Positions 1 to 9,784 of a stretch of DNA of 56,732 bases are shown one piece after another. This DNA comes from Myxosarcina sp. GI1 (GTDB taxonomy: Bacteria > Cyanobacteriota > Cyanobacteriia > Cyanobacteriales > Xenococcaceae), in assembly GCF_000756305.1 (NCBI RefSeq), contig NZ_JRFE01000012.1:97-56828 (forward strand), read 5' to 3'. The notes beneath the pieces are model-generated. The model searched no databases and had not been told where the DNA came from. It saw only the letters and a list, made by a program, of their open reading frames with translations. The position numbers and the translations under genes were made by a program. Within the stretch, counting starts at the first letter, position 1; the number at the start of each line of letters is the position of its first letter.

Positions 1-2525
1 GCTTCTCCTCTAGAAAACAAGCGTTTGACTAAATCGGCATTTTGCCCTGGTAATTTTTCTAAACTAGTCATTTTTCTCTCCATAGTAGTTGTGGTTAATT
101 GTTCGGCAGCTTCTTTTGCACTTAGTACAGCCATCCGAACCGCCTGACGTAATTTGTCGCTGATTTTTTCTGCTAACTCTTGTCCTGCTGTATTAAAAGG
201 CTGCCAGCTAAGGGTATAGCTAACATTTTGAAGATCGCGATCGCGAGTAACTCGATTGACGATCTTGCCCGTAAAATAGGGATTATCTAATAAATGATGG
301 GTAATTGTTCCTGTAGAAGAATCGATGACGATTCTTTCTTTAACCGTCATGCCCAGGGCATCCATCTGTCGAATCAGACCATCGCTATATCTTTCTAGAA
401 TTTGCGTATTTTTAGCTTCAGGGTTGTAGCGAGAGGTATTTTCAATCTTGTCAATAACTATGTCCCATACAGTAGCAAAGGGGGCAGCAACGCGAGAGCT
501 AAAGGTAAAGTCGAGACTAATGCTAGTTTGCCCTGACGATTTCCCCTCAGCACTTGCCAGAGAAAAATCAGGAAATACAAAAGCCGTACCGTTGGTTTGA
601 TTATACTTTTGTACCCCGCGACGAAACCGCTGTTTGACTCCCCTCGTTACCTGATTGAACTCTAGTTGCTCTCCATTGGGACCTTTACAATAAAATAAAG
701 ACCACCCCTCCATCGGATCTTTACTCCAGTCAACACTGTTATCCTCTCCTTCGTTCCAAAATTTAAAGGAATTATGTTTGAGAGCCAGAGCTTTTCTTTC
801 TGCCAGAGAATTGACCCGCTTCACACGATTAAAAATTACCTCATTCATACCTCGACGATGACATTCGGCTTCTAACATTAGAGCAAACTGATTGAGGTCT
901 AGATCTTCTTTGAGGTTAAATGAAAGGTGCATGGCATTAACTCTACCGATATGAGAGGGCAGAGTCGCCACCGAACTTTCATGGGGATTAGCTATGCCTG
1001 CTTGGCGAAAATAGATTAGTTCGACAACTACATTCCCAAAGGAAATAAATTTAACGTCTAGAGCATCATCCTTTGTGCTTCTCAGATTAGGTATGTCTGC
1101 GTTGTCCGAAGCAAGTCCTTTAGCGATCGCGTCTAGTTCTTCTTTCTGAAACAGGGTATTTTGTACCGTATCGCCGACTAATTCTTCTTCGCTGACTACT
1201 AGCTGTCCTCCTAATACTTGCGTGTAGAATTCGACCGATTGCGCCATGTCTCTAACAGTAACGCCAAAGTGCTGCACTCCTTGCAAATATCGACCCAATC
1301 CAGAGTTGTCGCTCTTGCTAGATGATTCTAATTCGGCATCACTAAAAGTAGAAACTATCTCTGGCTGAAGTTGATTGGTTGCTCCCGCCCTGGTAATTAG
1401 CTCGGCAACATTAGCACTGCGTTGACCTGCTAGAGTTAATTTGCCTTCATAAACAAAAGTGTAGGCACTCTGTTCGGGAAAAGGATAGAACTTTTTGACG
1501 TATTGAGGCAAATTCTGAGTGGCGATCGTATATTGCTCTGAAGCCAAAAATTGCTCCATTTTGAGGCGATCGGCAAAAGCGATTTCGATCGCGGCTTGAT
1601 ACTGTTGTTCTGGTGGTTCGTAGTAAGATACTCTCGAAGTACTAGAACGAGAATTATCGAGCGGCTCGAACAGGTGTAGTCTGAGCTTTAACACCAGATT
1701 GCTTTGTGAGGTAATCTCGGCAAAATTCCTCAGATACTGCCGAAAGTTATTCGAGCTTACCCGTTCGGCTTGCTGAATTAAAATGTGAAATTTAATACTC
1801 GACCCTTCTCCATTAGGATCTCCTACGGGCATAAGATCGGTATAGGTGCGAGAATTATCAATCGCCGTCTGGTAGACAATCGCTTTACTAAATAAATTTT
1901 TCTCGTCTGCCATTAAAATTTTTGAAGACTTTAAAAACTGCTGGCGATCGGTTTCTGTAGGAAAAGTTAGTTCGGCGATACCGTCATACTGTCGATCGTC
2001 GGGACAGATATATTCAACATCAGACGTTTGATGCCATAGACCGCTACGATTGGGTTCTAAATGTAATTGCCAATACTGATACTGACCTGGTAAACGAGCG
2101 CAAACGGGACCACGAACATTTTTCCAGTAATCGTAAAAGAGTTCGCGGTTAATTCCCTGACGTTTCTTTAAAAGTACGTAAAAAGCCACTTTCCCCTGGC
2201 GATCGCGTATGGCATAGTCTTTGGGTTTTATTGCAGACATCATATTCTTACGATCGTGTTGCTGTAAATTGTTATTTAGGATTCCGAAACTGCCAGCTAC
2301 TCGATTAAATCCAAGATAGACGCAGAGTAACAACAGCAATTCTCTAATTTCCTGCGGTGTAACTCCCTGCCGAACGGCTCGCTCGATACTGTTAAATAAA
2401 GTATCGGGATATCGATCGCCATTGTTAGCCAAATCGACGGCGAGCGCAATTAAGGCTTTCGTTTTAGGGTTAATTAATGATGGATCGGATTGACGAGCTA
2501 CCCTGCTGAAAAAATCATCAAACAT
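1..2525 (-). CDS. CMD-EthD-VOC-SRPBCC multidomain protein, C-terminus beyond left edge
   Basis: An uninterrupted minus-strand frame runs from ATG at 2525 to base 1 (841 codons seen) and has no stop before the edge. Residues about 1-90 resemble a carboxymuconolactone decarboxylase (AhpD-like) domain, with KTKALIALAVDL and ELLLLLCVYLGFNRVAGSFG. Residues about 95-360 hold two EthD-type ferredoxin-like units that closely match the next gene upstream. Residues about 415-625 are a vicinal-oxygen-chelate (glyoxalase/bleomycin-resistance) domain starting GVQHFGVTVRDM. Residues about 660-800 look like an SRPBCC/AtaL-like domain. An in-frame ATG pair at 2243-2238 corresponds to the start of the EthD paralogue, so the CMD part could be a fused neighbour. 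Open frame exists upstream of 2525 back to a stop at 2576-2574, but without an ATG. The function is unknown; these folds suggest small-molecule or polyketide-like chemistry (inference). Confidence 0.8.
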   Translation of the reverse strand, partial: MFDDFFSRVARQSDPSLINPKTKALIALAVDLANNGDRYPDTLFNSIERAVRQGVTPQEIRELLLLLCVYLGFNRVAGSFGILNNNLQQHDRKNMMSAIKPKDYAIRDRQGKVAFYVLLKKRQGINRELFYDYWKNVRGPVCARLPGQYQYWQLHLEPNRSGLWHQTSDVEYICPDDRQYDGIAELTFPTETDRQQFLKSSKILMADEKNLFSKAIVYQTAIDNSRTYTDLMPVGDPNGEGSSIKFHILIQQAERVSSNNFRQYLRNFAEITSQSNLVLKLRLHLFEPLDNSRSSTSRVSYYEPPEQQYQAAIEIAFADRLKMEQFLASEQYTIATQNLPQYVKKFYPFPEQSAYTFVYEGKLTLAGQRSANVAELITRAGATNQLQPEIVSTFSDAELESSSKSDNSGLGRYLQGVQHFGVTVRDMAQSVEFYTQVLGGQLVVSEEELVGDTVQNTLFQKEELDAIAKGLASDNADIPNLRSTKDDALDVKFISFGNVVVELIYFRQAGIANPHESSVATLPSHIGRVNAMHLSFNLKEDLDLNQFALMLEAECHRRGMNEVIFNRVKRVNSLAERKALALKHNSFKFWNEGEDNSVDWSKDPMEGWSLFYCKGPNGEQLEFNQVTRGVKQRFRRGVQKYNQTNGTAFVFPDFSLASAEGKSSGQTSISLDFTFSSRVAAPFATVWDIVIDKIENTSRYNPEAKNTQILERYSDGLIRQMDALGMTVKERIVIDSSTGTITHHLLDNPYFTGKIVNRVTRDRDLQNVSYTLSWQPFNTAGQELAEKISDKLRQAVRMAVLSAKEAAEQLTTTTMERKMTSLEKLPGQNADLVKRLFSRGE

Positions 2526-2578
2526 ATTTTCGACCGTGAGCTTTGGCTCGACTGGATGATAATTACAGTTATTTCAAC

Positions 2579-4180
2579 CTAAGTTTTAATCAAATTTAGT
2601 AGATTATCTGAAGCAAACACGTCACGGTAAAAAGTTAGTTGTTCGGTTTTGAGATAACAGCCACCTCTGTGACCTCTACGCATCCAGGTTACGGAACCTT
2701 TGGCTGTAGTCTCATTTGTCTCATCATCGACGCATTTCCATTCAAAGTAAGTAACTTCGCCATGAAACATAACAATTGGCCAACACATAGTAACTCCTGG
2801 TTGGGCGATTAAAGCCCACCAGTGTTTTTCTCGCTCTTTTTGCTGGTCCAAACCCTGGTAGGGTCCATCTTGGCAAAAGTAAACCAGATCTTCGCGATAT
2901 TCAGCCGTTAAGATGTCTCCCCGCCCCTGTCTTAGGGCTTCGCAGTGAGTTACCCACCAGTCTTTATTTTCTCGTTCGATTTGTGTCAAAGTATAGCTAG
3001 CATTGATTTCAGGTAAGGTTGCTTCCTTCATGGCTGCATACCTTTCCCCATCTTCAATGAGTTTTTTAGCTACGTATGACGTTACCAATCCAGGACGAGA
3101 ATAGTCAGCAGCCAAATCTCGATAATAGTTTGTTCGCTTTTTGATGGGTTTAGCTGCATAAGCTTCACTACTATTGCCCGTACCAGAAGTGTTGAGACTT
3201 GTTAATGTTCCATTGCCATTGCTAGAAGAACCATTAGCACCATTGCGATCGGGAATTAATTGCTGTTGCATCATGAGGGTAGTTACGTCTTCTTTTAGTT
3301 GATTTGTTGCGCCGATATTAGCGATTAATTCGGCAACAGTAGAACTACGCTGTCCCGCCAGAGTCATTTCTCCGTCATAAACAAAAGTATAGGCAGTACG
3401 TTCGGGAAAGAGTAAAAACCGCCGTACATATCGACTCAGATCTCTGGTAGCAATTGCATATTCTGGGGAAGCAAAAAACTTTTCCATTTCTAATGGGTTA
3501 GCAAAAGCAATTTCAATTGCTGCCTGATACTGTTCTTCTGGCGGTTCAAAATGTGATACTCCAGAAGCATCAGCACGAGAATTATCGACTGCTTCAAACA
3601 GATGCAGTCTTAGTTTGAGAACCGATTCGCTTTGAGAGACTGTGGGAGCAAAAGTTTCTTTTAGATATTGGCGCAAAGCAATAATGCTGGCACTGGGAGA
3701 TTTTTTGACCATAATATGAAACTTCAGCAAGTCCAGCTTACCATTAGGCTGACCGCTGGGAATACCGTCTACATAGGTTATGGAATTACCCAGACTGGTG
3801 TTGTAGCCGATTGCTTTGCTAAAAATATTATGCTCGTCATCCATGAGAATTGAGGCAGACTCAAACCAAAGATTTCTTTCCGCTTCACTAGTGAAAGTTA
3901 GTTCGGCAATACCCTCAAACTGGTTTGCTTCGGCACAGGTGTATTCTACTCCTGGTACCGTGGGCCATAACTCTCCTTCGCAACGATCTAAATGGAACTG
4001 CCAATACTGATGTTGTCCGGGCAAACGAGCGCAGACAGGACCGTGAACATCTCGCCAATAGTTATCAAATAGACTGAGGTTAATACTTTTTCGCTTCCAT
4101 AATAAAACATAAAAAGCTAGTTTTCCCTGGCGATCGCGTATCGCATAATCGGTTTTTCTAGTGGTAGCTAACATTATCAT
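2579..4180 (-). CDS. EthD-domain protein with C-terminal SnoaL/NTF2-like domain
   Basis: This is a 533-residue protein. Residues about 10-125 and 150-280 are two EthD-like dimeric alpha/beta-barrel units; the first contains FDNYWRDVHGPVCARLPG, the usual EthD pattern. A Gly/Ser/Asn-rich flexible linker follows at about 305-340. A C-terminal region of about 180 residues (for example HWWALIAQPGVTMCWPIVMF) resembles the SnoaL/NTF2-like cone fold. EthD proteins are small accessory proteins first described in ether-degradation clusters, and no enzymatic role can be assigned here. The gene lies 28 bp after the CMD gene and 53 bp before the large fusion protein, so the three probably form one operon. 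Its first about 285 residues are paralogous to the EthD part of that fusion. A second in-frame Met lies at codon 3. Confidence 0.8.
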   Translation of the reverse strand: MIMLATTRKTDYAIRDRQGKLAFYVLLWKRKSINLSLFDNYWRDVHGPVCARLPGQHQYWQFHLDRCEGELWPTVPGVEYTCAEANQFEGIAELTFTSEAERNLWFESASILMDDEHNIFSKAIGYNTSLGNSITYVDGIPSGQPNGKLDLLKFHIMVKKSPSASIIALRQYLKETFAPTVSQSESVLKLRLHLFEAVDNSRADASGVSHFEPPEEQYQAAIEIAFANPLEMEKFFASPEYAIATRDLSRYVRRFLLFPERTAYTFVYDGEMTLAGQRSSTVAELIANIGATNQLKEDVTTLMMQQQLIPDRNGANGSSSNGNGTLTSLNTSGTGNSSEAYAAKPIKKRTNYYRDLAADYSRPGLVTSYVAKKLIEDGERYAAMKEATLPEINASYTLTQIERENKDWWVTHCEALRQGRGDILTAEYREDLVYFCQDGPYQGLDQQKEREKHWWALIAQPGVTMCWPIVMFHGEVTYFEWKCVDDETNETTAKGSVTWMRRGHRGGCYLKTEQLTFYRDVFASDNLLNLIKT

Positions 4181-4208
4181 TTTGCTTCCTCAAATTAGTA
4201 TTTAGTAT

Positions 4209-4568
4209 TTATGCTCGATTTAAAATTTCATTCAAAGCCCCAAAGCCTGCCGCAGCTTTGTTAAAACCTGCGTAAACACATAAAAATAGCAGTAATTCCT
4301 CTATTTCGGCTCGGGTAGCCCCCTGTTTAATTGCCATATCTAAGTGAGCGGCAAAGGGAGTACCAGGTCCTAATAAACTTTGATTGACTATATCAATGGC
4401 GATCGCAATTAAAGCTTTAGTTTTCTGATCGATTAATGGCATTCCCCAGGCTTCACCAGCCACGCGAGTTACAAAATCACCGAACTGAGGATCGATCTCC
4501 GCCAGAGCTTGCTGAAGTTCTCGGTCGTCTAGTACAGCATTTGGGTAAGGAAAAGTTGAGATAGACAT
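4209..4568 (-). CDS. carboxymuconolactone decarboxylase-like (AhpD-fold) protein
   Basis: This 119-residue all-helical protein has the CMD-family core: DFVTRVAGEAWG, then KTKALIAIAIDIVNQS, then EIEELLLFLCVYAGFNKAAAGF. The AhpD CxxC active site is absent, since only a single Cys occurs in the LFLCVY stretch; this suggests the decarboxylase-like or a non-redox branch. It is the first gene of a minus-strand operon with the EthD gene 28 bp downstream. It is clearly paralogous to the N-terminal segment of the fusion protein at 1-2525. Its substrate is unknown. Confidence 0.8.
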   Translation of the reverse strand: MSISTFPYPNAVLDDRELQQALAEIDPQFGDFVTRVAGEAWGMPLIDQKTKALIAIAIDIVNQSLLGPGTPFAAHLDMAIKQGATRAEIEELLLFLCVYAGFNKAAAGFGALNEILNRA

Positions 4569-5217
4569 TATTACTTAATTTAAGTAGCGGGACATTTTAA
4601 ATTAAAAACTTAGTAAAAGCTTGAATGTATTTTTAGTAACAAATCCTGAATAAATCTCTCAATCGGCAGTTACTATATATCTTCAAACAAAACCGATTTA
4701 GCAGCAGTATTTAATACTCTATATTCTGTATATTTGCATTGCTGCAAACAATTAAATTGAAAATAATTGTTCGATTGCTTTTAGACTATCAACGAATAGA
4801 AAAGGAAAAGTAAAGATCTTTATATTTATTTTCTTATCTATTTCTTTCCGATTGAGTTTTAATCTAATAAATCAAGTAAGGTTACTATTTGTTTTTACAA
4901 AAAATAGATTTTTACAGAAAAAAGTAGCTAATTTAACATGATACATATTAAATAAATGGTAGTCATGTAACAATACAAGCAGATAAAATTACTGCAAATT
5001 AAGTACTAAACAATTAAACTTAATAAGTTTCAGGTACTCCAGCCAAAAAAACTAAATCTTAAGTTGCTCGATAGAAACATTGCATCTAAGAAAAAGACAA
5101 CAATTTCAATCACTATTAATTTAGGTATTTTAGTCAAGCAAAATATCTAATTTTATCTAATTTTTAGATTGCAGAGATGTATTTGTAAGGGCAATAAATA
5201 GCTAAAAGATTCTAACG
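4569..5217. other. AT-rich divergent intergenic region
   Basis: This 649-bp spacer lies between the minus-strand CMD/EthD operon and the plus-strand glycogen cluster. It is strongly AT-rich and must hold promoters for both. I see no convincing coding frame, RNA gene or long repeat, and no promoter box or operator that I would defend. Confidence 0.6.
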
Positions 5218-7350
5218 ATGTTACTTAAAGACAAAAATAAAATTATGACTGCAATAACCAGAACCACTAAAGTAACGGCTAACTTAACCACTACTATCGG
5301 TCGAACCTATCCTTTAGGTGCTACCCCAGACTCCGAAGGTGTAAACTTTTCACTTTTTTCTCAGAATGCTACTTCGGTCGAATTATTGATTTTTAAGCAA
5401 CCCGACGATCCCCGACCCATTGAGATTTTTAAATTAGACCCGCAAACTAATAAAACCTATAATTTTTGGCATATATATGTAAAGGGATTAAAACCTGGTT
5501 CGGGCTATGGCTATCGAATTGATGGATCTCAGGATCTTCATGGTTCGGGACATCGCTTTAATAAAAACAAAGTTTTGATCGATCCCTATGCCAGAGCCAA
5601 CTGCAACCAGCGTTGGAATAGAATGGATGCCTTAGGCTCAAAAGATAATTTAACTACTTCAATGCGCAGTGTGGTTATCGAGTTAGACGATTATGACTGG
5701 GAAGGCGATCGCCCTCTAGAAAAGCCCATTGGCTCCTCAATTATTTATGAGATGCATGTTGGTGGCTTTACTAAATCTGCCACATCTAAATGCAAGTATC
5801 CAGGAACCTATAAGGGAGTAATTGAAAAAATTCCCTATCTTCAAGCTTTGGGGATCACTGCCGTCGAACTCCTACCGATTTTTGATTTTGATGCCGATGA
5901 AACCATAAGAGAAGTTGATGGTAAATCTCTGACCAACTATTGGGGATACGATCCTCATAGCTTCTTTGCCTTAGAAACTTCTTACTGTCATGCTCGAGAA
6001 GCAAAAGATCGAATAACTGAGTTTCGGGATATGGTCAAGGCACTACATAAAGCAGGCATTGAAGTCATCCTGGATGTCGTATTCAATCATACCAGCGAAG
6101 GTCAACATCAAGGTCCAACTATCAATTTTAAAGGCATAGACAATAGTATCTACTATCACCTCGTCCCCTTTGATAAACAGTATTATATGGACTATAGTGG
6201 CTGTGGCAATACGGTCAACTGCAATCACCCTATAGTAGACAAGCTAATTGTAGAATGTCTGGAATACTGGGTTCGAGAGATGCACGTCGATGGTTTTCGT
6301 TTTGACGAAGGCTCGATCCTGGCTAGAGGTATGAATGGTGCGCCAATGGAAAACCCTGCGGTATTGTGGCATATCGAAACTTCGGACACTTTAGCTGGAA
6401 CAAAAATGATTACTGAAGCCTGGGATGCAGGAGGACTATACCAAATTGGTAGTTTTCCTGGATATCGTTATGCTGAATGGAACGGACTCTTTAGAGATGA
6501 TATTCGTAAATTTCTTAAAGGAGATCCTGGTATGGTAGATGTTGTAGCCAATCGTATCGCGGGCAGCGCCGATCTTTACCAGCATAGCGGCGGTAAGCCT
6601 ATCAACAGTCTAAACTTTATCACCTGTCATGATGGTTTTACTCTCAACGATTTGGTTTCCTATAACTACAAGCATAATGAGGCAAATGGGGAAAACAATC
6701 AAGATGGTATCAACGAGAATTTAAGTTGGAACTGTGGCTTTGAAGGAGAAACCGACGATCTTAAAATAGAAGCCCTCAGAAAACGCCAAGTAAAAAATGC
6801 GGTGGCAATGCTGTTGCTTTCTCAAGGAGTTCCCATGATTCTTGGGGGAGATGAATTTAGACTAACTAAAAAAGGCAACAATAATACTTACTGTCAGGAT
6901 AATGAGCTTAATTGGCACGATTGGGAATTGGTTACTAAGAATGCAGAGACAGTGCGCTTTTTTAGCTCGATGATTGCTTTTCGCAAACGCTATGGTAGCT
7001 TTTGCCGTCGTGGCTTTTTCAATGGTGAAGTTAACGAACGTGGTTTGGCAGATATTTCCTGGCATGGTTGTCAATTATATCGACCTGGATGGCAAGACAA
7101 AAATTCTCTTGTTCTCGCCTATACTCTAGGTGGTTTTGACGGGACTGTAGATATTCACGTCATGTTAAATATGTACTGGGGAAGTTTGGAATTTGAAATT
7201 CCGCCCCTACCAAATAGAAACTGGTATAAAGTTATCGATACCGCTCTAGAATCTCCCTCAGATATTTTAGAACCATGTCGTGAGGTGTTAATTCAAAACA
7301 AACGCTACATGGTTACAGATCGCAGCATAGTCGTACTTATTTCTCAATAA
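5218..7350 (+). CDS. glgX: glycogen debranching enzyme / isoamylase (GH13)
   Basis: The protein has 710 residues, typical for GlgX/isoamylase-type debranching enzymes that hydrolyse alpha-1,6 branch points of glycogen. An N-terminal CBM48-like beta domain (about 30-130, GVNFSLFSQNATSVELLIF) precedes the GH13 barrel. The conserved regions are present: VILDVVFNH, then DGFRFDEG with nucleophile D363, then MITEAWD with acid/base E400, then FITCHDGF with D472. All three catalytic acids are therefore intact. A second possible start is ATG at 5245 (MTAITRTT); neither has a strong ribosome-binding site. It is the first gene of the plus-strand carbohydrate/signalling cluster, 138 bp before the AGE-STAS gene. 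Confidence 0.93.
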   Translation: MLLKDKNKIMTAITRTTKVTANLTTTIGRTYPLGATPDSEGVNFSLFSQNATSVELLIFKQPDDPRPIEIFKLDPQTNKTYNFWHIYVKGLKPGSGYGYRIDGSQDLHGSGHRFNKNKVLIDPYARANCNQRWNRMDALGSKDNLTTSMRSVVIELDDYDWEGDRPLEKPIGSSIIYEMHVGGFTKSATSKCKYPGTYKGVIEKIPYLQALGITAVELLPIFDFDADETIREVDGKSLTNYWGYDPHSFFALETSYCHAREAKDRITEFRDMVKALHKAGIEVILDVVFNHTSEGQHQGPTINFKGIDNSIYYHLVPFDKQYYMDYSGCGNTVNCNHPIVDKLIVECLEYWVREMHVDGFRFDEGSILARGMNGAPMENPAVLWHIETSDTLAGTKMITEAWDAGGLYQIGSFPGYRYAEWNGLFRDDIRKFLKGDPGMVDVVANRIAGSADLYQHSGGKPINSLNFITCHDGFTLNDLVSYNYKHNEANGENNQDGINENLSWNCGFEGETDDLKIEALRKRQVKNAVAMLLLSQGVPMILGGDEFRLTKKGNNNTYCQDNELNWHDWELVTKNAETVRFFSSMIAFRKRYGSFCRRGFFNGEVNERGLADISWHGCQLYRPGWQDKNSLVLAYTLGGFDGTVDIHVMLNMYWGSLEFEIPPLPNRNWYKVIDTALESPSDILEPCREVLIQNKRYMVTDRSIVVLISQ

Positions 7351-7488
7351 ACTACACCGTAAATTTCTAGATTGTTTTCAACGCCAAGATTTTAAATTGG
7401 TTTGTGGCTAACGACTAGCTATATAACTCGATCTTTTTAGAGACAATTCTAATTTACTCGCTCAACTTTATCTTTACTAGGAACAAAC

Positions 7489-9663
7489 ATGAACAAGCTA
7501 GATTTTTGTATTTCGGATTTAATTGCTGGATATGTTACCGAATTCGATCCCGATCGCGGAGACTCTGGTACTTTCAAACTGCAAACATCAGATAAACGGG
7601 ACTACGAAATCGAACTAACAGACATGACTTATGCTCAACTAGTTCGTAATCTAGGAGAACCATATCAAGACTGTACTTTCCAAATGAAATCGATGCTGGT
7701 CCCAGGACGTTATTTATTCGTTTATGGTATTTTCTATCCTGATGTCGAAGATATTCAGTTTGTTGCCAAGCAAATTGTCTTTCTAGGGCGAAGCAATAGT
7801 GAATATTTGTTTGAGAAACCCGACTGGTGGATTAAGCAAATCAAACAGCTAGCTGATTTCTATTTAAAGTCACAGTTTGACGATGGTGAAATAAATTACG
7901 ATAAGTATCGGACGAGTATTAGTCTTATGGGTGCGAAAGATGGTTCCACTCGGCAAGAAACTGACACTATTTCTCGCTTAGTATATGGCTTTGCTTCTGC
8001 CTATATGTTGACTGGAGAAGAACGATATCTCGAAGCAGCCGAAAAAGGAACCGAGTATTTGCACGATAACATGCGTTTTTTAGATGAGAGTGAAGAAATT
8101 TGCTATTGGTATCATGGGGTAGATATTATGCCCGATGGTAGCAAACAAAAAGTATTTGCTTCAGAATTTGGTGACGATCGCCATGCCATTCCTGCTTACG
8201 AACAGATCTATGCTCTAGCAGGACCGACCCAAACCTATCGCGTGACTGGCGATGTGCAAATCAAGCACGATCTCGACCTGACTATTAATCTTTTCGATCG
8301 CTATTTTTTGGATAAAACCGAACATGGCGGCTTTTTCTCTCATATCGATCCCATTACCCTCAGTCCCCATTGCCCTACACTAGGTCCGAACAGAGCGAAA
8401 AAAAATTGGAACTCAATTGGGGATCATGCACCAGCATTTTTGATCAATATGTATCTCGCTACGGGAGAACAAAGGTGCGCTGACTTTTTAGAATATACGT
8501 TCGATTTGATCGAAAAGCATTTTCCCTGTTCCGAAGCAAGTCCTTTTGTTCAAGAACGTTTCAATCAAGATTGGACTCCCGACAAGGTATGGGGTTGGCA
8601 ACAAGATCGGGCAGTAGTCGGTCACAATCTAAAAATTGCTTGGAACATCATGCGGATGTACCATCTCAATCCCAAAGAGAAATATACTGCTTTGGCTGAA
8701 AAAATTGCCAGAATTATGCCCGCAGTTGGTAGCGATTGCCAACGAGGAGGCTGGTACGATGTGGTCGAACGCACTGCCTTACCCAACCACAAGCATCATC
8801 GTCATGTCTGGCACGATCGCAAAGCCTGGTGGCAGCAAGAACAGGCAATTTTAGCTTACTTGATTTTGGCAGGTTCGACAGGAAATTGCGAGTTCCGCAA
8901 ACAGGCTAGAGAATCAGCAGCATTCTACAACGCCTGGTTTTTAGATAATGAAGACGGTGGTATCTATTTCAATGTTCTAGCTAACGGCATACCCTACTTA
9001 ATAGAGGGGAACGAGCGCGGTAAAGGTTCTCACTCTATGAGTGGCTACCATTCCTTCGAGCTTGCTTACCTGGCAACTGTTTATATCAATCTCTTGCTTA
9101 CTAATAAGCCGATGGATTTGTACTTTAAGCCTAAGCCAAATGGTTTTAAAGACAACATTTTACGAATACAACCAGATATTCTGCCTGCCGGCAGTATTGA
9201 AATTAGTGCCGTTTGGCTTAACGAGCGACCTTTCTTTGATTTTGATGCTGCTAATCTAACTATTAACCTCCCTACAGATTTAGATGAAATGAGGTTTAAA
9301 GTTCGAGTAATGCCGACTAAAGTACCCTTTGATGCTAATTTAGTTGAGGTTACAGACGAGCGAGCAGAAATAATTCTTAAAGGTACTCTCGACCAAAGCA
9401 CTATCTGGCATTTTCAAGAAGTATTGGAACGGGCAACAGTTCGATCGGTTAAATATCTCATGCTAGAGATGAGCGAGTTAGAAAATATTTCTAGCGAAGG
9501 AATTAGGGCGCTTGCCTTTAACAAGCAACAGTTGGGCGATCGAGTTCAAATTTATTTAGTTCGACCGACAGAAGCAATCAAACAACTGTTAGAAAAAAGT
9601 TCTTTCTGTGATGATATTCAGATTGTCGATCGCGTTGACTCTCCTGAAATGGTCGGCGTTTAA
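7489..9663 (+). CDS. AGE-fold (N-acylglucosamine 2-epimerase-like) protein with C-terminal STAS domain
   Basis: This 724-residue protein has three parts. Residues 1 to about 110 are a small beta-rich region I do not recognise. Residues about 120-540 follow the (alpha/alpha)6 barrel pattern of AGE/cellobiose-epimerase relatives, with WGWQQDRAVVGHNLKIAWNI and KAWWQQEQAI matching the family GHxxExxW and KxWWxxxE signatures. The first motif has Lys (GHNLKIAW) where family members usually have Glu. Residues about 620-715 are a STAS domain (EIILKGTLDQSTIWHFQEVL, ISSEGIRAL) like anti-sigma-factor antagonists. I infer a sugar-isomerising or sugar-binding module whose activity or partnering is under regulatory control. 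It lies between debranching enzyme and response regulator. Confidence 0.75.
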   Translation: MNKLDFCISDLIAGYVTEFDPDRGDSGTFKLQTSDKRDYEIELTDMTYAQLVRNLGEPYQDCTFQMKSMLVPGRYLFVYGIFYPDVEDIQFVAKQIVFLGRSNSEYLFEKPDWWIKQIKQLADFYLKSQFDDGEINYDKYRTSISLMGAKDGSTRQETDTISRLVYGFASAYMLTGEERYLEAAEKGTEYLHDNMRFLDESEEICYWYHGVDIMPDGSKQKVFASEFGDDRHAIPAYEQIYALAGPTQTYRVTGDVQIKHDLDLTINLFDRYFLDKTEHGGFFSHIDPITLSPHCPTLGPNRAKKNWNSIGDHAPAFLINMYLATGEQRCADFLEYTFDLIEKHFPCSEASPFVQERFNQDWTPDKVWGWQQDRAVVGHNLKIAWNIMRMYHLNPKEKYTALAEKIARIMPAVGSDCQRGGWYDVVERTALPNHKHHRHVWHDRKAWWQQEQAILAYLILAGSTGNCEFRKQARESAAFYNAWFLDNEDGGIYFNVLANGIPYLIEGNERGKGSHSMSGYHSFELAYLATVYINLLLTNKPMDLYFKPKPNGFKDNILRIQPDILPAGSIEISAVWLNERPFFDFDAANLTINLPTDLDEMRFKVRVMPTKVPFDANLVEVTDERAEIILKGTLDQSTIWHFQEVLERATVRSVKYLMLEMSELENISSEGIRALAFNKQQLGDRVQIYLVRPTEAIKQLLEKSSFCDDIQIVDRVDSPEMVGV

Positions 9664-9784
9664 AAGTTAGTGGCGAGTAGCGAATTAAATATCTCTGGTA
9701 CGAGGTTGGGTAACTATCCTACTCTCTACTTTTAGTCGCTCGAAATGACAAACTACATAATTCTACACGAGAAAAAATTTCTTT

